This document shows positions 1 to 5,545 of a stretch of 5,545 nt of DNA, one piece after another. Both the position numbers and the translations under genes were made by a program. A model generated the notes under the pieces. It was given only the letters and a program-made list of their open reading frames with translations. It ran no database searches and was not told where the DNA came from. How positions within the stretch are numbered: the first letter of the stretch is position 1; the number at the start of each line of letters is the position of its first letter. The DNA is from an uncultured Phycisphaerales bacterium (GTDB lineage Bacteria; Planctomycetota; Phycisphaerae; Sedimentisphaerales; Anaerobacaceae): the NCBI GenBank assembly GCA_937868145.1, contig CALMMH010000984.1, positions 1 to 5,545 of the forward strand, written 5' to 3'.

Positions 1-1
1 T

Positions 2-129
2 GAGTCGGCCAAAAAGGCGTATGAGGAGATCCTCGCGCTCGATCCCACAAACCATATCCGAACCTGTTCGACGCCCATCCGCCCTTCCAGATCGACGGCA
101 ACTTCGGGGCCGCCAGCGGCATCACTGAA
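2..129 (+). pseudogene. C-terminal piece of first GH95 module, interrupted by a 1-base frameshift
   Basis: This is the left-edge remnant of a GH95 (alpha-L-fucosidase family) catalytic module. Frame 2 from position 2 reads ESAKKAYEEILALDPTNHI. Frame 1 from about position 58 reads PNLFDAHPPFQIDGNFG, the family signature that holds the catalytic aspartate (codon 94-96). The complete second module has KAYE at 2398 and PNLFDTHPPFQIDGNFG from 2443, with 48 bases from that Lys codon to the Asn codon. Here the distance is 47 bases (14 to 61), so exactly one base is missing, best placed in the C run near 58-59. Frame 1 also has stops at 1-3 and 22-24, so the upstream frame cannot be read through into it. 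The frame then stays open into the next feature with no stop. Either the gene carries a real frameshift, or this is a base-calling or assembly error near a contig start. The rest of the module lies outside the window. Confidence 0.7.
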
Positions 130-291
130 ATGCTCCTGCAGAGCCACCGCAAGGACAGTCGTGGCGGTTACGTCATCGACCTGCTGCCGGCCCTGCCGGA
201 CGCATGGCCTACCGGCAGCGTCCAAGGCCTGCGAGCCCGCGGCGGATTCGAAGTGGCCCTCGCGTGGAAAGACGGCAAACTGGCCACGGCG
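61..291 (+). repeat. Diverged direct repeat, copy 1 (partner from 2446 to about 2667)
   Basis: The DNA for the end of GH95 module 1 is repeated at the end of module 2, about 2.4 kb downstream. The longest exact match I see is 29 bases, 79-107 against 2464-2492, over the PPFQIDGNFG codons. Further matches cover the EMLLQSH, LLPALP and GLRARGGFEV codons. Copy 1 carries six extra residues after LLQSH (RKDSRGGYVID against AGEVH). The divergence looks like old protein-level paralogy rather than a recent duplication, although exact runs of this length could still recombine or confuse short-read assembly. Confidence 0.85.
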
Positions 292-2775
292 ACGGTTCGG
301 TCGCTGCTGGGCAACACGTGCAGAGTCCGGACGCAGAGTCCTCTGGACGTCCGAAAGAGCGACGAGAACGTTTCAGTAACACGCCCGCTGACGAACCTCG
401 TCGAGTTCGAAACGCAGGTTGGCGGTGAGTACACTCTGACGCCCATGGCAGAACTCGCGAATGAGACCGATTCGTGGACCAATCTCAAACTGTGGTATCG
501 CAAACCCGCCGCCGAATGGACGCAGGCGCTGCCGGTCGGAAACGGTCGCTTGGGCGCGATGGTGTTCGGCGGGGTCGCTCAAGAGCGACTGCAACTGAAC
601 GAGATAAGCCTCTGGTCGGGAAGTCCCCAGGACGCCGACAATCCCGAAGCTTTGCCGGCCATGCAGGAGATCCGCGAGTTGATCTTCGCCGGCAGATACG
701 CCGAGGCAAACACGCTGGCGTCCAAGACGCTGATCTGCAAAGGATCGGGCTCGGGTAGTGGAAACGGCGCCAATGTCCCCTACGGCAGCTATCAGACTCT
801 CGGCGACCTGTCCCTGGCCTTCGAGAACCTCGATGGAACAACGGACTATCGACGCGAGCTCGACCTCGACACCGCGATCGCGACCGTCCAATTCCGTCAA
901 GGCGACGCGGTCTTCACAAGAGAAGTCTTCTCCAGCGCAACCGATCAGGTCCTGGTCGTGCGATTGACCTGCAACAGGCCGGGCCGAATCACCTTCACAG
1001 CCGATTTGAAGAGGCCCGAACGATTCGAGACGAGCGCCGACAGAATCAACGGCCTGATGATGGTCGGACAAATGAACGACGGCAGGAACAGAACCGGTGG
1101 AATCCGGTACGCGGCCCGCCTGCGGGCGGAGACTCAAGGCGGCGTGACGAGTTCAGCCGGAGGCAGCCTGCGCATCAAAGGGGCAAACGCGGTCACGCTG
1201 TTCCTGGCCGCGGCGACCGACTACAAACTTCAGCCGCCTGAGTACCGAGGCGACGATCCGAAAATCACGACCGCCGAACAGCTCGCCCAGGCGATGGAGA
1301 GATCCTATGAGGATCTGAGGGACAGGCACGTGACGGATCATCAGAAATTCTTCCGACGCGTCGCTCTGGACCTGGGCTCTGACGCGTCCGAAGCCGCCGA
1401 GACGCCGACGGACAAGCGGCTCCAGGCTCTGCGCAGCGGAACGACCGACCTGGATCTGATGGCGGTGTATTTCCAGTTCGGCCGGTACCTGCTCATCAGC
1501 AGCTCGCGACCGGGCAACCTGCCGGCGAACCTCCAGGGCATCTGGGCCGACACGATGCAGACGCCGTGGAACGGCGACTACCACACGAACATCAACGTGC
1601 AGATGAACTACTGGCCCGCGGAGGTCTGTAACCTCGCCGAATGTCACGAGCCGTTGTTCGACTTGATCGACTCGCTGAGGCCCAGCGGCCGCGAGACCGC
1701 GAAGGCGCACTACGGCGCCGACGGCTGGACCGTGCACACGATCACGAACGTCTTCGGGTTCACTTCGCCCGGGGAGTCGCCCGGCTGGGGCCTCTTCCCC
1801 GCCGCCGGAGCGTGGCTGTGCCAGCACCTCTGGGAGCATTACGCGTTCGGAGGCGACAAGCAGTTCCTCGAACGGGTCCGGCCCATCCTGTGGGAGTCCG
1901 CGGAATTCTATCTCGATTTCCTCGTGGAAGACCCCGAGACCGGCAAGCTCGTGAGCGGCCCGGTGAACTCGCCTGAGAACGCCTTCATCACGCCCGACGG
2001 CCAGCGAGGATCGCTCTGCATGGGGCCGGCGATGGATCAGGAGATCATCTGGGACCTGTTCACGAACGTTCTGGAGACAGCCAAAGTCCTCGGTATCGAG
2101 GACGAATTCGTCGCACGAGTCCGCAGCGCACGCGAAGGGCTGCAAGGGCCGCAGATCGGCTCCGACGGCCGGCTGCTCGAATGGTCGAAGGAGTTCCAGG
2201 AGGCCGAGCCGGGGCACCGACACACGTCGCACCTGTTTGCGCTGCACCCGGGCCGGCAGATCTCCATCACGCAGACGCCGGAACTGGCCGAGGCGGCCCG
2301 CAAGTCTCTTGAGTATCGCCTCGCCCACGGCGGCGGTCACACCGGCTGGAGCCGGGCCTGGATCATCAATTTCTGGGCACGTCTGCACGAGGCGGACAAA
2401 GCGTACGAGAACGTCGTCGCCCTCCTGGCGAAGTCGACGCTCCCGAACCTGTTCGATACGCACCCGCCCTTCCAGATCGACGGCAACTTCGGCAGCACGG
2501 CGGGAATGGCCGAAATGCTTCTGCAAAGCCACGCGGGTGAGGTTCACCTGCTGCCTGCTCTGCCGAGTGCATGGCCCAGCGGCAACGTCAAAGGCCTGCG
2601 GGCCCGCGGCGGCTTCGAGGTGGACATGACCTGGACGGACGGCGAGCTCACCCAAGCGACGATTCGAAGCACGCAGGACCGGCCGTGCACCGTCCGGTAC
2701 GGCGACAAGACCGTGCAGATCGATGCCGCAAAGGGCCAGACCGTCCGACTCGACGGCGAACTCACTCGGAGCTGA
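130..2775 (+). CDS. Tandem GH95 glycoside hydrolase (alpha-L-fucosidase family): end of module 1 plus complete module 2
   Basis: GH95 enzymes are inverting exo-hydrolases that mostly remove terminal alpha-1,2-linked L-fucose; some members act on alpha-L-galactose. Residues 1 to about 105 are the C-terminal beta-domain of module 1. A linker follows, and from about residue 118 (LKLWYRKPAAEWTQALPVGNG) a full second module runs to residue 881. At about 765 residues this is normal for one GH95. Likely catalytic residues, by analogy with Bifidobacterium AfcA (N421, N423, E566, D766), are N487 and N489 in HTNINVQMNYW, E616 in VNSPENAF and D784 in QIDGNFG. The HTSHLFALHPG segment lies at 698-708. H485, two residues before N487, matches the position I recall as His in fucosidases and Thr in an L-galactosidase, which mildly favours fucosidase. 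The ATG at 130 has no ribosome-binding site and lies inside the conserved fold, so it is only the first ATG after the frameshift. The natural start is upstream, outside the window. Module 2 has no signal peptide of its own; an ATG at 445 is a weak possible internal start. A terminator follows at 2818. Confidence 0.9.
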   Translation: MLLQSHRKDSRGGYVIDLLPALPDAWPTGSVQGLRARGGFEVALAWKDGKLATATVRSLLGNTCRVRTQSPLDVRKSDENVSVTRPLTNLVEFETQVGGEYTLTPMAELANETDSWTNLKLWYRKPAAEWTQALPVGNGRLGAMVFGGVAQERLQLNEISLWSGSPQDADNPEALPAMQEIRELIFAGRYAEANTLASKTLICKGSGSGSGNGANVPYGSYQTLGDLSLAFENLDGTTDYRRELDLDTAIATVQFRQGDAVFTREVFSSATDQVLVVRLTCNRPGRITFTADLKRPERFETSADRINGLMMVGQMNDGRNRTGGIRYAARLRAETQGGVTSSAGGSLRIKGANAVTLFLAAATDYKLQPPEYRGDDPKITTAEQLAQAMERSYEDLRDRHVTDHQKFFRRVALDLGSDASEAAETPTDKRLQALRSGTTDLDLMAVYFQFGRYLLISSSRPGNLPANLQGIWADTMQTPWNGDYHTNINVQMNYWPAEVCNLAECHEPLFDLIDSLRPSGRETAKAHYGADGWTVHTITNVFGFTSPGESPGWGLFPAAGAWLCQHLWEHYAFGGDKQFLERVRPILWESAEFYLDFLVEDPETGKLVSGPVNSPENAFITPDGQRGSLCMGPAMDQEIIWDLFTNVLETAKVLGIEDEFVARVRSAREGLQGPQIGSDGRLLEWSKEFQEAEPGHRHTSHLFALHPGRQISITQTPELAEAARKSLEYRLAHGGGHTGWSRAWIINFWARLHEADKAYENVVALLAKSTLPNLFDTHPPFQIDGNFGSTAGMAEMLLQSHAGEVHLLPALPSAWPSGNVKGLRARGGFEVDMTWTDGELTQATIRSTQDRPCTVRYGDKTVQIDAAKGQTVRLDGELTRS

Positions 2776-2817
2776 ACCGCCGACGAACGGCGAACCGAAT
2801 CGATTGTCACGCGTATC

Positions 2818-2860
2818 ACAGACATCCGCGCAAAGTCACGACGCGGATGTCTGTTTTTTT
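2818..2860 (+). terminator. Intrinsic (rho-independent) terminator of the GH95 gene
   Basis: A perfect 13-base-pair stem (2818-2830 with 2842-2854) encloses an 11-base loop (2831-2841). The right arm runs into seven consecutive T (2854-2860). The structure begins 42 bases after the GH95 stop codon and points the same way. It should end GH95 transcription before the palindromic element and the next gene. Confidence 0.9.
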
Positions 2861-2886
2861 GGGGGACGGTGAGTCCGTATTCTCGC

Positions 2887-2920
2887 CCCGGGAGATGGCC
2901 TCAAGAAAACGCCTCCCGGG
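2887..2920. repeat. Inverted repeat with 8-bp GC-rich arms
   Basis: The arms 2887-2894 (cccgggag) and 2913-2920 (ctcccggg) are perfect inverted copies around an 18-base spacer. No T run follows, so it is not an obvious terminator. It may be a protein-binding site or an RNA hairpin. A tataaa hexamer lies just downstream at 2927-2932, but I see no -35 element at normal spacing, so I do not call a promoter. The rest of 2861-2978 shows nothing recognisable. Confidence 0.4.
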
Positions 2921-3011
2921 ATTCGATATAAACTGTAACCCAAACCGAGAGCGTGTGAAACTGCGCCCTTTAGTCAAGCTGGGCTTCTGCAAAATGGGCC
3001 ATTCGGCCTAT

Positions 3012-3051
3012 ATTCTTCAAGGAAATCTGTTTCACGATTTCCTTGGAGAAT
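3012..3051. repeat. Inner hairpin A of the nested palindrome
   Basis: A 16-pair stem (3012-3027 with 3036-3051) with a single T-G wobble (3017/3046) and an 8-base loop, tgtttcac (3028-3035). The loop and its closing atc/gat pairs recur in inverted orientation in hairpin B, although the lower stems differ in sequence. Confidence 0.8.
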
Positions 3052-3085
3052 CGGTTCGGCCGAATTCGCATGTTGGAACCTGCGG

Positions 3086-3127
3086 CTTGAGGGGCAAGAA
3101 TCGTGAAACGGATTCTTGCCCCTCAAG
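3086..3127. repeat. Inner hairpin B of the nested palindrome
   Basis: A perfect 17-pair stem (3086-3102 with 3111-3127) with an 8-base loop, gtgaaacg (3103-3110). Seven loop bases (gtgaaac) are the exact reverse complement of seven bases of the loop of hairpin A (gtttcac, 3029-3035), so a kissing-loop contact is possible in RNA. No T run follows, which argues against a terminator. Confidence 0.85.
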
Positions 3128-3182
3128 GTAGGCCGAATGGCCCATTTTGCAGAAGCCCAGCCGTTGAGTTCATTGGTTTGCG

Positions 3183-3197
3183 GTTGCCTCAGGCAAC
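3183..3197 (+). repeat. Small hairpin in the 5' region of the exported-protein gene
   Basis: Six perfect pairs (3183-3188 with 3192-3197) close a three-base loop. An alternative pairing, 3162-3166 with 3194-3198, competes with it. It lies in a purine-rich stretch (3198-3250) without recognisable riboswitch motifs. It may be part of the untranslated leader of the gene at 3293. Confidence 0.35.
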
Positions 3198-3244
3198 GAA
3201 AGGAGGATCGGTAGGAGAAACACCCGAGTACTTGGGAGGAGGGG

Positions 3245-3277
3245 ATGACGCGATGGATCGAATGTTCATCTTCCTGA
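3245..3277 (+). other. Possible 10-codon leader ORF (MTRWIECSSS)
   Basis: An ATG at 3245 follows an AG-rich Shine-Dalgarno run (3234-3244, containing AGGAGG at 3237-3242). It opens a 10-codon frame whose TGA (3275-3277) touches the ribosome-binding region of the gene at 3293. Such placement can couple translation, and a small hairpin (3223-3227 with 3232-3236) overlaps the start of the Shine-Dalgarno run. The ORF is too short for coding statistics and may be chance. Confidence 0.2.
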
Positions 3278-3285
3278 GGAAAGGA
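3276..3285 (+). promoter_or_regulatory. Ribosome-binding site for the exported-protein gene
   Basis: The run gaggaaagga ends seven bases before the ATG at 3293. This good spacing, together with a signal peptide that begins exactly there, fixes the start and argues against the overlapping longer frame that opens at 3103. Confidence 0.65.
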
Positions 3286-3292
3286 CAATCAC

Positions 3293-4009
3293 ATGAAAAG
3301 GACTTCACTTTGGCTGGTGCTGCTGGCGTTGACGCCGGGCATCAGCAATGCCTGGGGGTACGGTTCGTACTACTGTGGCGTTCGTTACACGCCCTATGCG
3401 TTCACCTATCGCAGTTCGGGCCTCGTCTCCTGCGGCGTCGATTACACGCCGTACGCCTTCACGTACAACAAGTCCGGCCTGGTCCCCGGTTACGCGGGCG
3501 CCTACGGATCGCACGTGAGCTATGGATACCCCGCCGTGGTCGCACGATCGGTGCGAGGCAGTCGCCCGACGCCCTGCGGACCGCGTCCCACGCGAGGTTA
3601 TGCACAGGCCAAACCGGAGCCGGCGCGAACCCTCAACGGAATGGATGTCATCAAACAAAATCTGCTGGCCAGGGACATCCGGTCCGCGAGCATCAATCAG
3701 ATTCTCATGATCGACAACCAGCTCATCAGCGTCGATTTCCTCCTGACGGACCGCAATCTCCTGATCAAGTACTGGGATCCCAAGGGAATCGCGGCGTTGA
3801 ACGCCCAAGGCGGTTCGCGTCAGAAGCACTATGAGAACTACCAGCGGAACTGGGCTGAGGTCGCGGCGGAGCACCAGACGAACGGAGGCCAGATCTACTA
3901 CGTGGCAGCTTCCGACGCAGAGACCATCGTCGCCGCGTTGGATTCCTGCGCGACGTTGAACGTCAAGCCCGAGACAGAAGGCGAAACCGTCCTGTACGCC
4001 AAGAACTGA
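3293..4009 (+). CDS. Small exported protein of unknown function with tandem YTPYAFTY repeats
   Basis: The 238-residue product starts with a typical Sec signal peptide: KR at residues 2-3, a hydrophobic core SLWLVLLAL, and a likely cleavage after SNA at residue 20. Residues 28-46 and 47-65 are two tandem copies of CGVxYTPYAFTYxxSGLVx. A Tyr/Gly-rich stretch follows (to about 85), then a Pro/Arg-rich linker (about 86-110), then a mixed alpha/beta-looking C-terminal region (about 112-238) containing DVIKQNLLARDIRSASINQI and QIYYVAASDAETIVAALDSC. Four cysteines sit outside the signal peptide (one per repeat, one in the linker, one near residue 221), so disulfides are possible. I see no membrane anchor, lipobox or catalytic motif. 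I do not recognise the family; the repeats suggest an envelope or surface role, by inference only. The gene appears monocistronic: the previous gene is terminated at 2860 and the next one is convergent. Confidence 0.85.
   Translation: MKRTSLWLVLLALTPGISNAWGYGSYYCGVRYTPYAFTYRSSGLVSCGVDYTPYAFTYNKSGLVPGYAGAYGSHVSYGYPAVVARSVRGSRPTPCGPRPTRGYAQAKPEPARTLNGMDVIKQNLLARDIRSASINQILMIDNQLISVDFLLTDRNLLIKYWDPKGIAALNAQGGSRQKHYENYQRNWAEVAAEHQTNGGQIYYVAASDAETIVAALDSCATLNVKPETEGETVLYAKN
3374..3487 (+). repeat. Two tandem 57-bp units coding for CGVxYTPYAFTYxxSGLVx
   Basis: Unit 1 is 3374-3430 and unit 2 is 3431-3487, directly abutting and in frame. All eight residues of YTPYAFTY are identical, while five of the eight codons differ only at the third base (ccc/ccg, tat/tac, gcg/gcc, acc/acg, tat/tac). 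The protein repeat is therefore old and kept by selection, not a recent slippage duplication. Confidence 0.9.
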
Positions 4010-4021
4010 TGACGGGAAGGA

Positions 4022-4080
4022 GGCGGGAAGGGAAGAACGCAAGCATGCGTGGCAATTGCGGTTCCTCCCTTCCTGCCTTT
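4022..4080 (+). terminator. Long stem-loop between convergent genes, probable terminator
   Basis: The arm 4022-4042 pairs with 4056-4077 over about 21 positions, with one G-T wobble (4025/4074), one A-C mismatch (4034/4065) and one bulged G (4060). The loop is 13 bases. It starts 12 bases after the stop of the plus-strand gene and is followed by TTT and a T/C-rich stretch to 4097, so it can end plus-strand transcription. The minus-strand side lacks a T run, so termination in that direction is less certain. Confidence 0.6.
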
Positions 4081-4088
4081 CATCGTCT

Positions 4089-5545
4089 TCATCTTTCCTC
4101 TGTGACGTCCATCGCCGCGGAAATGAGGAAATCCGAACTGCTCGTTCCGCTATTCATGCCCTGAATGGCCAGGACATTGGCCCCGTCCTCCAAGTCGGCG
4201 AGAAACGGCGAAATGTCGATGTACTCGTCGAAATCCTCTACGGCGGATTCACCGGAGTCGTCAGCGTGAGAATCCCACGCGGGCGTTCCCGCGAAATTGC
4301 GTCGGGCCACTTCCACCCCGTTCAGATAGGCCACAAATCCGTCATCGTATCGCACTTTCAGCGTCAGTTCACTGGCGTCGGCCAGGGTTTCCGAATTGAT
4401 CGCGAACGGAATGCGAATGTAGCAGGTGTTGTTCTTACCCGATCCGTACATCTGCTCCTCCAGATCGAGGGTGATGAGCGACTCATAGCCGCTCCCCCGT
4501 TCGTAGCCCACCCCGCCGGGACCACCGGAACAAAGGATCCATGCGGCGTCATCGAACGCGATGCTCGGCCAATCATCGCCGACGGAGTCGGTCGGAACCA
4601 GGACGCGTTTGTCGGCCGCTTCCCCCACCAGTTCCCGAACAGTCGCGACAACACGGCTTCCTGGATTGGCGGCCCCGGGAGAGGGCAAGGCGAAGAAGTC
4701 GAGCCTGGCCGCGCCGTCGGGAGTACGCCCCTCGGAAACGTCAGCCGTCTGCGGACCGTAGACGACCTCGTCGATCTCCGCCGCCTGGCGATCGAACAAC
4801 CGGATCACGCCGCCGTCGGAGGACAGATGGAAAGACGCCTGTCCGGAACCGGAAGCCCCGTCGGGCAGGAACGCGACATAGCCGCCGGCAGCCACGAAAC
4901 TCAGCGGCCCGATCTCGTTTTCGGGAAGTTGCGGGGAATCGTCCGTCAGACACATCCCCTCCATGTCCACCGGATCGGCGTTCGGGTTGTAGAGTTCGAC
5001 GAAGGAATCGGCGAACAACGTCTGCCCTGCGGCGAGCCACTCGTTGATTCTCATCCTCGCGGGATCCCCCGTCGAGTGCGCCGCGTTGCTCCGTCCGAAA
5101 CTCGGGTCCGTCAAACGCCAGGCGCCGTCATATCCGATTCGACCGACGGACAGATCGGCGATCTGCCTGCCGAACTCCACCGAATCGACGACGGTTCCGG
5201 CGTTGTCCAACAGAACGAGGCCGTCCCCGTCGGCGTTGAGACTGAAGCCAAGGTGCAAGCCGGACGTTGTGGCGTCGGCGTCGGCATAGAGAACGATGTA
5301 TTGGCCCGGAGCGATCGTCGAACCCGCCGGGAACACGAAGGGGGTCGAATCCGCCGCCGCATCGCACAATCCCATGCCCGAGAGGTCGTAGGGAACGGAC
5401 CCATCGTAGTACAGCTCGACCACGCCCGGGAACGTCCCCTCGTGTTCTACAACCGAGGCGTTGATCGCAAGGACCTCGTTTATCACAAGTCGTTGATAGG
5501 AGGCGTCCACCGTCCACGTCTGCGATACGGTCGTCACCGCGTCCT
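4089..5545 (-). CDS. C-terminal part of a large secreted protein: two lamin-tail domains plus beta-sandwich (5' end outside window)
   Basis: The frame stays open to the right edge; the first possible start is a GTG at 5535-5537 with open codons before it, so the true N-terminus lies outside. Numbered from that GTG (482 residues), residues 17 to about 150 form a lamin-tail domain: LVINEVLA, VVELYYDG, YDLSGMGLCD, IAPGQYIVLYAD, then GDGLVLLDNAGTVVDSVEFG. Residues 162 to about 292 form a second: MRINEWLA, FVELYNPNADPVDMEGMCLTD, VAAGGYVAFLPDG, GGVIRLFD. Residues about 302-478 are a galactose-binding-like beta-sandwich (FDDAAW, GGVGYERGSGYE, YIRIPFAI, RYDDGFVAYLNGVEVARRN, GANVLAIQGMN). This arrangement is typical of big extracellular proteins of Planctomycetes and Verrucomicrobia, sometimes with a CotH kinase domain, which is not visible here. 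The role is probably adhesion or carbohydrate binding, by family inference. The product ends in MDVTEER right after the sandwich, with no visible dockerin, PEP-CTERM or other sorting tail. Confidence 0.85.
   Translation of the reverse strand, partial: DAVTTVSQTWTVDASYQRLVINEVLAINASVVEHEGTFPGVVELYYDGSVPYDLSGMGLCDAAADSTPFVFPAGSTIAPGQYIVLYADADATTSGLHLGFSLNADGDGLVLLDNAGTVVDSVEFGRQIADLSVGRIGYDGAWRLTDPSFGRSNAAHSTGDPARMRINEWLAAGQTLFADSFVELYNPNADPVDMEGMCLTDDSPQLPENEIGPLSFVAAGGYVAFLPDGASGSGQASFHLSSDGGVIRLFDRQAAEIDEVVYGPQTADVSEGRTPDGAARLDFFALPSPGAANPGSRVVATVRELVGEAADKRVLVPTDSVGDDWPSIAFDDAAWILCSGGPGGVGYERGSGYESLITLDLEEQMYGSGKNNTCYIRIPFAINSETLADASELTLKVRYDDGFVAYLNGVEVARRNFAGTPAWDSHADDSGESAVEDFDEYIDISPFLADLEDGANVLAIQGMNSGTSSSDFLISAAMDVTEER

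Larger units (their letters stand above)
2979..3160. repeat. 182-base nested palindromic element with perfect 32-base terminal inverted repeats
   Basis: The outer arms 2979-3010 and 3129-3160 are exact reverse complements over all 32 bases. One more G-C pair (2978/3161) and a bulged four-base extension (2974-2977 with 3164-3167) can be added. Inside lie two long hairpins (3012-3051 and 3086-3127) separated by 34 bases. Junctions are tight: one base at 3011, one at 3052 and one at 3128. Two-fold symmetry is nearly exact, with the outer-arm centre at 3069.5 and the mean of the two hairpin centres at 3069. Extruded as DNA or transcribed as RNA, it would form a cruciform or cloverleaf. There is no transposase, no clear target-site duplication and no T run. 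It could be a MITE-like or REP/BIME-like intergenic repeat, or a structured RNA or 5' leader of the gene at 3293. I cannot assign it to a known family. Confidence 0.85.

Noticed and set aside
2..58. TPR-like peptide (AKKAYEEILALDPTN) suggesting a TPR protein fused to GH95
   Set aside because: The stretch aligns position by position with EADKAYENVVALLAKSTLP of the second GH95 module and differs in spacing by exactly one base, so a frameshifted GH95 is simpler.
373..1137. 254-residue open frame on the minus strand
   Set aside because: It overlaps the conserved N-terminal part of GH95 module 2 in antisense and has no domain features.
1153..2655. 500-residue open frame on the minus strand opposite GH95 module 2
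   Set aside because: It is antisense to a clearly conserved GH95 coding region. It is rich in Arg, Val and Gly, shows no recognisable domain and is typical of a GC-rich shadow frame.
2927..2932. Promoter -10 box (tataaa)
   Set aside because: No -35-like hexamer is present at 16-18 bases upstream, so a promoter call is not supported.
2979..3160. Short CRISPR array or insertion sequence
   Set aside because: The repeats are inverted rather than direct and regularly spaced, there are no spacers, and there is no room for a transposase between the arms.
2974..3288. 104-residue minus-strand frame (and the 2571-3131 plus-strand frame) covering the palindrome
   Set aside because: Both are translations of self-complementary intergenic DNA with no domain or ribosome-binding support. 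The plus-strand one also crosses the terminator and overlaps the GH95 gene.
3103..3834. 243-residue plus-strand frame starting inside the palindrome
   Set aside because: It overlaps the exported-protein gene in another frame, begins inside hairpin B without a ribosome-binding site, and reads as Arg/Gly/His-rich low-complexity sequence.
4541..5047. 168-residue plus-strand frame
   Set aside because: It is very rich in Arg, Pro and Ser and antisense to the lamin-tail domain gene, a shadow of its GC-rich codons.

Overview
The window looks like part of the genome of a free-living, polysaccharide-degrading bacterium, most likely a planctomycete (Phycisphaerae-like) or another member of the Planctomycetes-Verrucomicrobia group. 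This rests on protein types: a large GH95 alpha-L-fucosidase, a secreted protein built of lamin-tail domains plus a beta-sandwich, and a small exported protein with YTPYAFTY repeats. It is an inference, since there is no marker gene. The coding DNA is GC-rich throughout.

Layout. Positions 1-2775 (+) encode the C-terminal end of one GH95 catalytic module followed, without a stop codon, by a second, complete GH95 module: a tandem GH95-GH95 protein whose first module runs off the left edge. A one-base frameshift near position 58 separates the extreme left (frame 2) from the rest (frame 1), so the gene is either recently broken or carries a sequencing or assembly error. A strong intrinsic terminator (2818-2860) closes this unit. 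The next roughly 430 bases (2861-3292) hold no convincing gene. They are dominated by a 182-base nested palindrome (2979-3160): perfect 32-base outer arms, two long inner hairpins with mutually complementary loops, and a short GC-rich centre. This is the most unusual object in the window. It is followed by a purine-rich leader with strong ribosome-binding sites and a possible 10-codon upstream ORF.

At 3293-4009 (+) lies a small secreted protein of unknown function with a signal peptide and two tandem 19-residue repeats. It converges on a minus-strand gene (4089-5545, 5' end outside the window) that encodes the C-terminal part of a large secreted protein with two lamin-tail domains and a galactose-binding-like beta-sandwich. 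A long stem-loop lies between the two convergent stop codons.

How they fit together. The GH95 enzyme would remove terminal alpha-L-fucose (or a related sugar) from external glycans, and the other two proteins are probably exported as well. The genes are not one operon: each has its own flanking regulatory structure, and nothing in the sequence ties the three products functionally.
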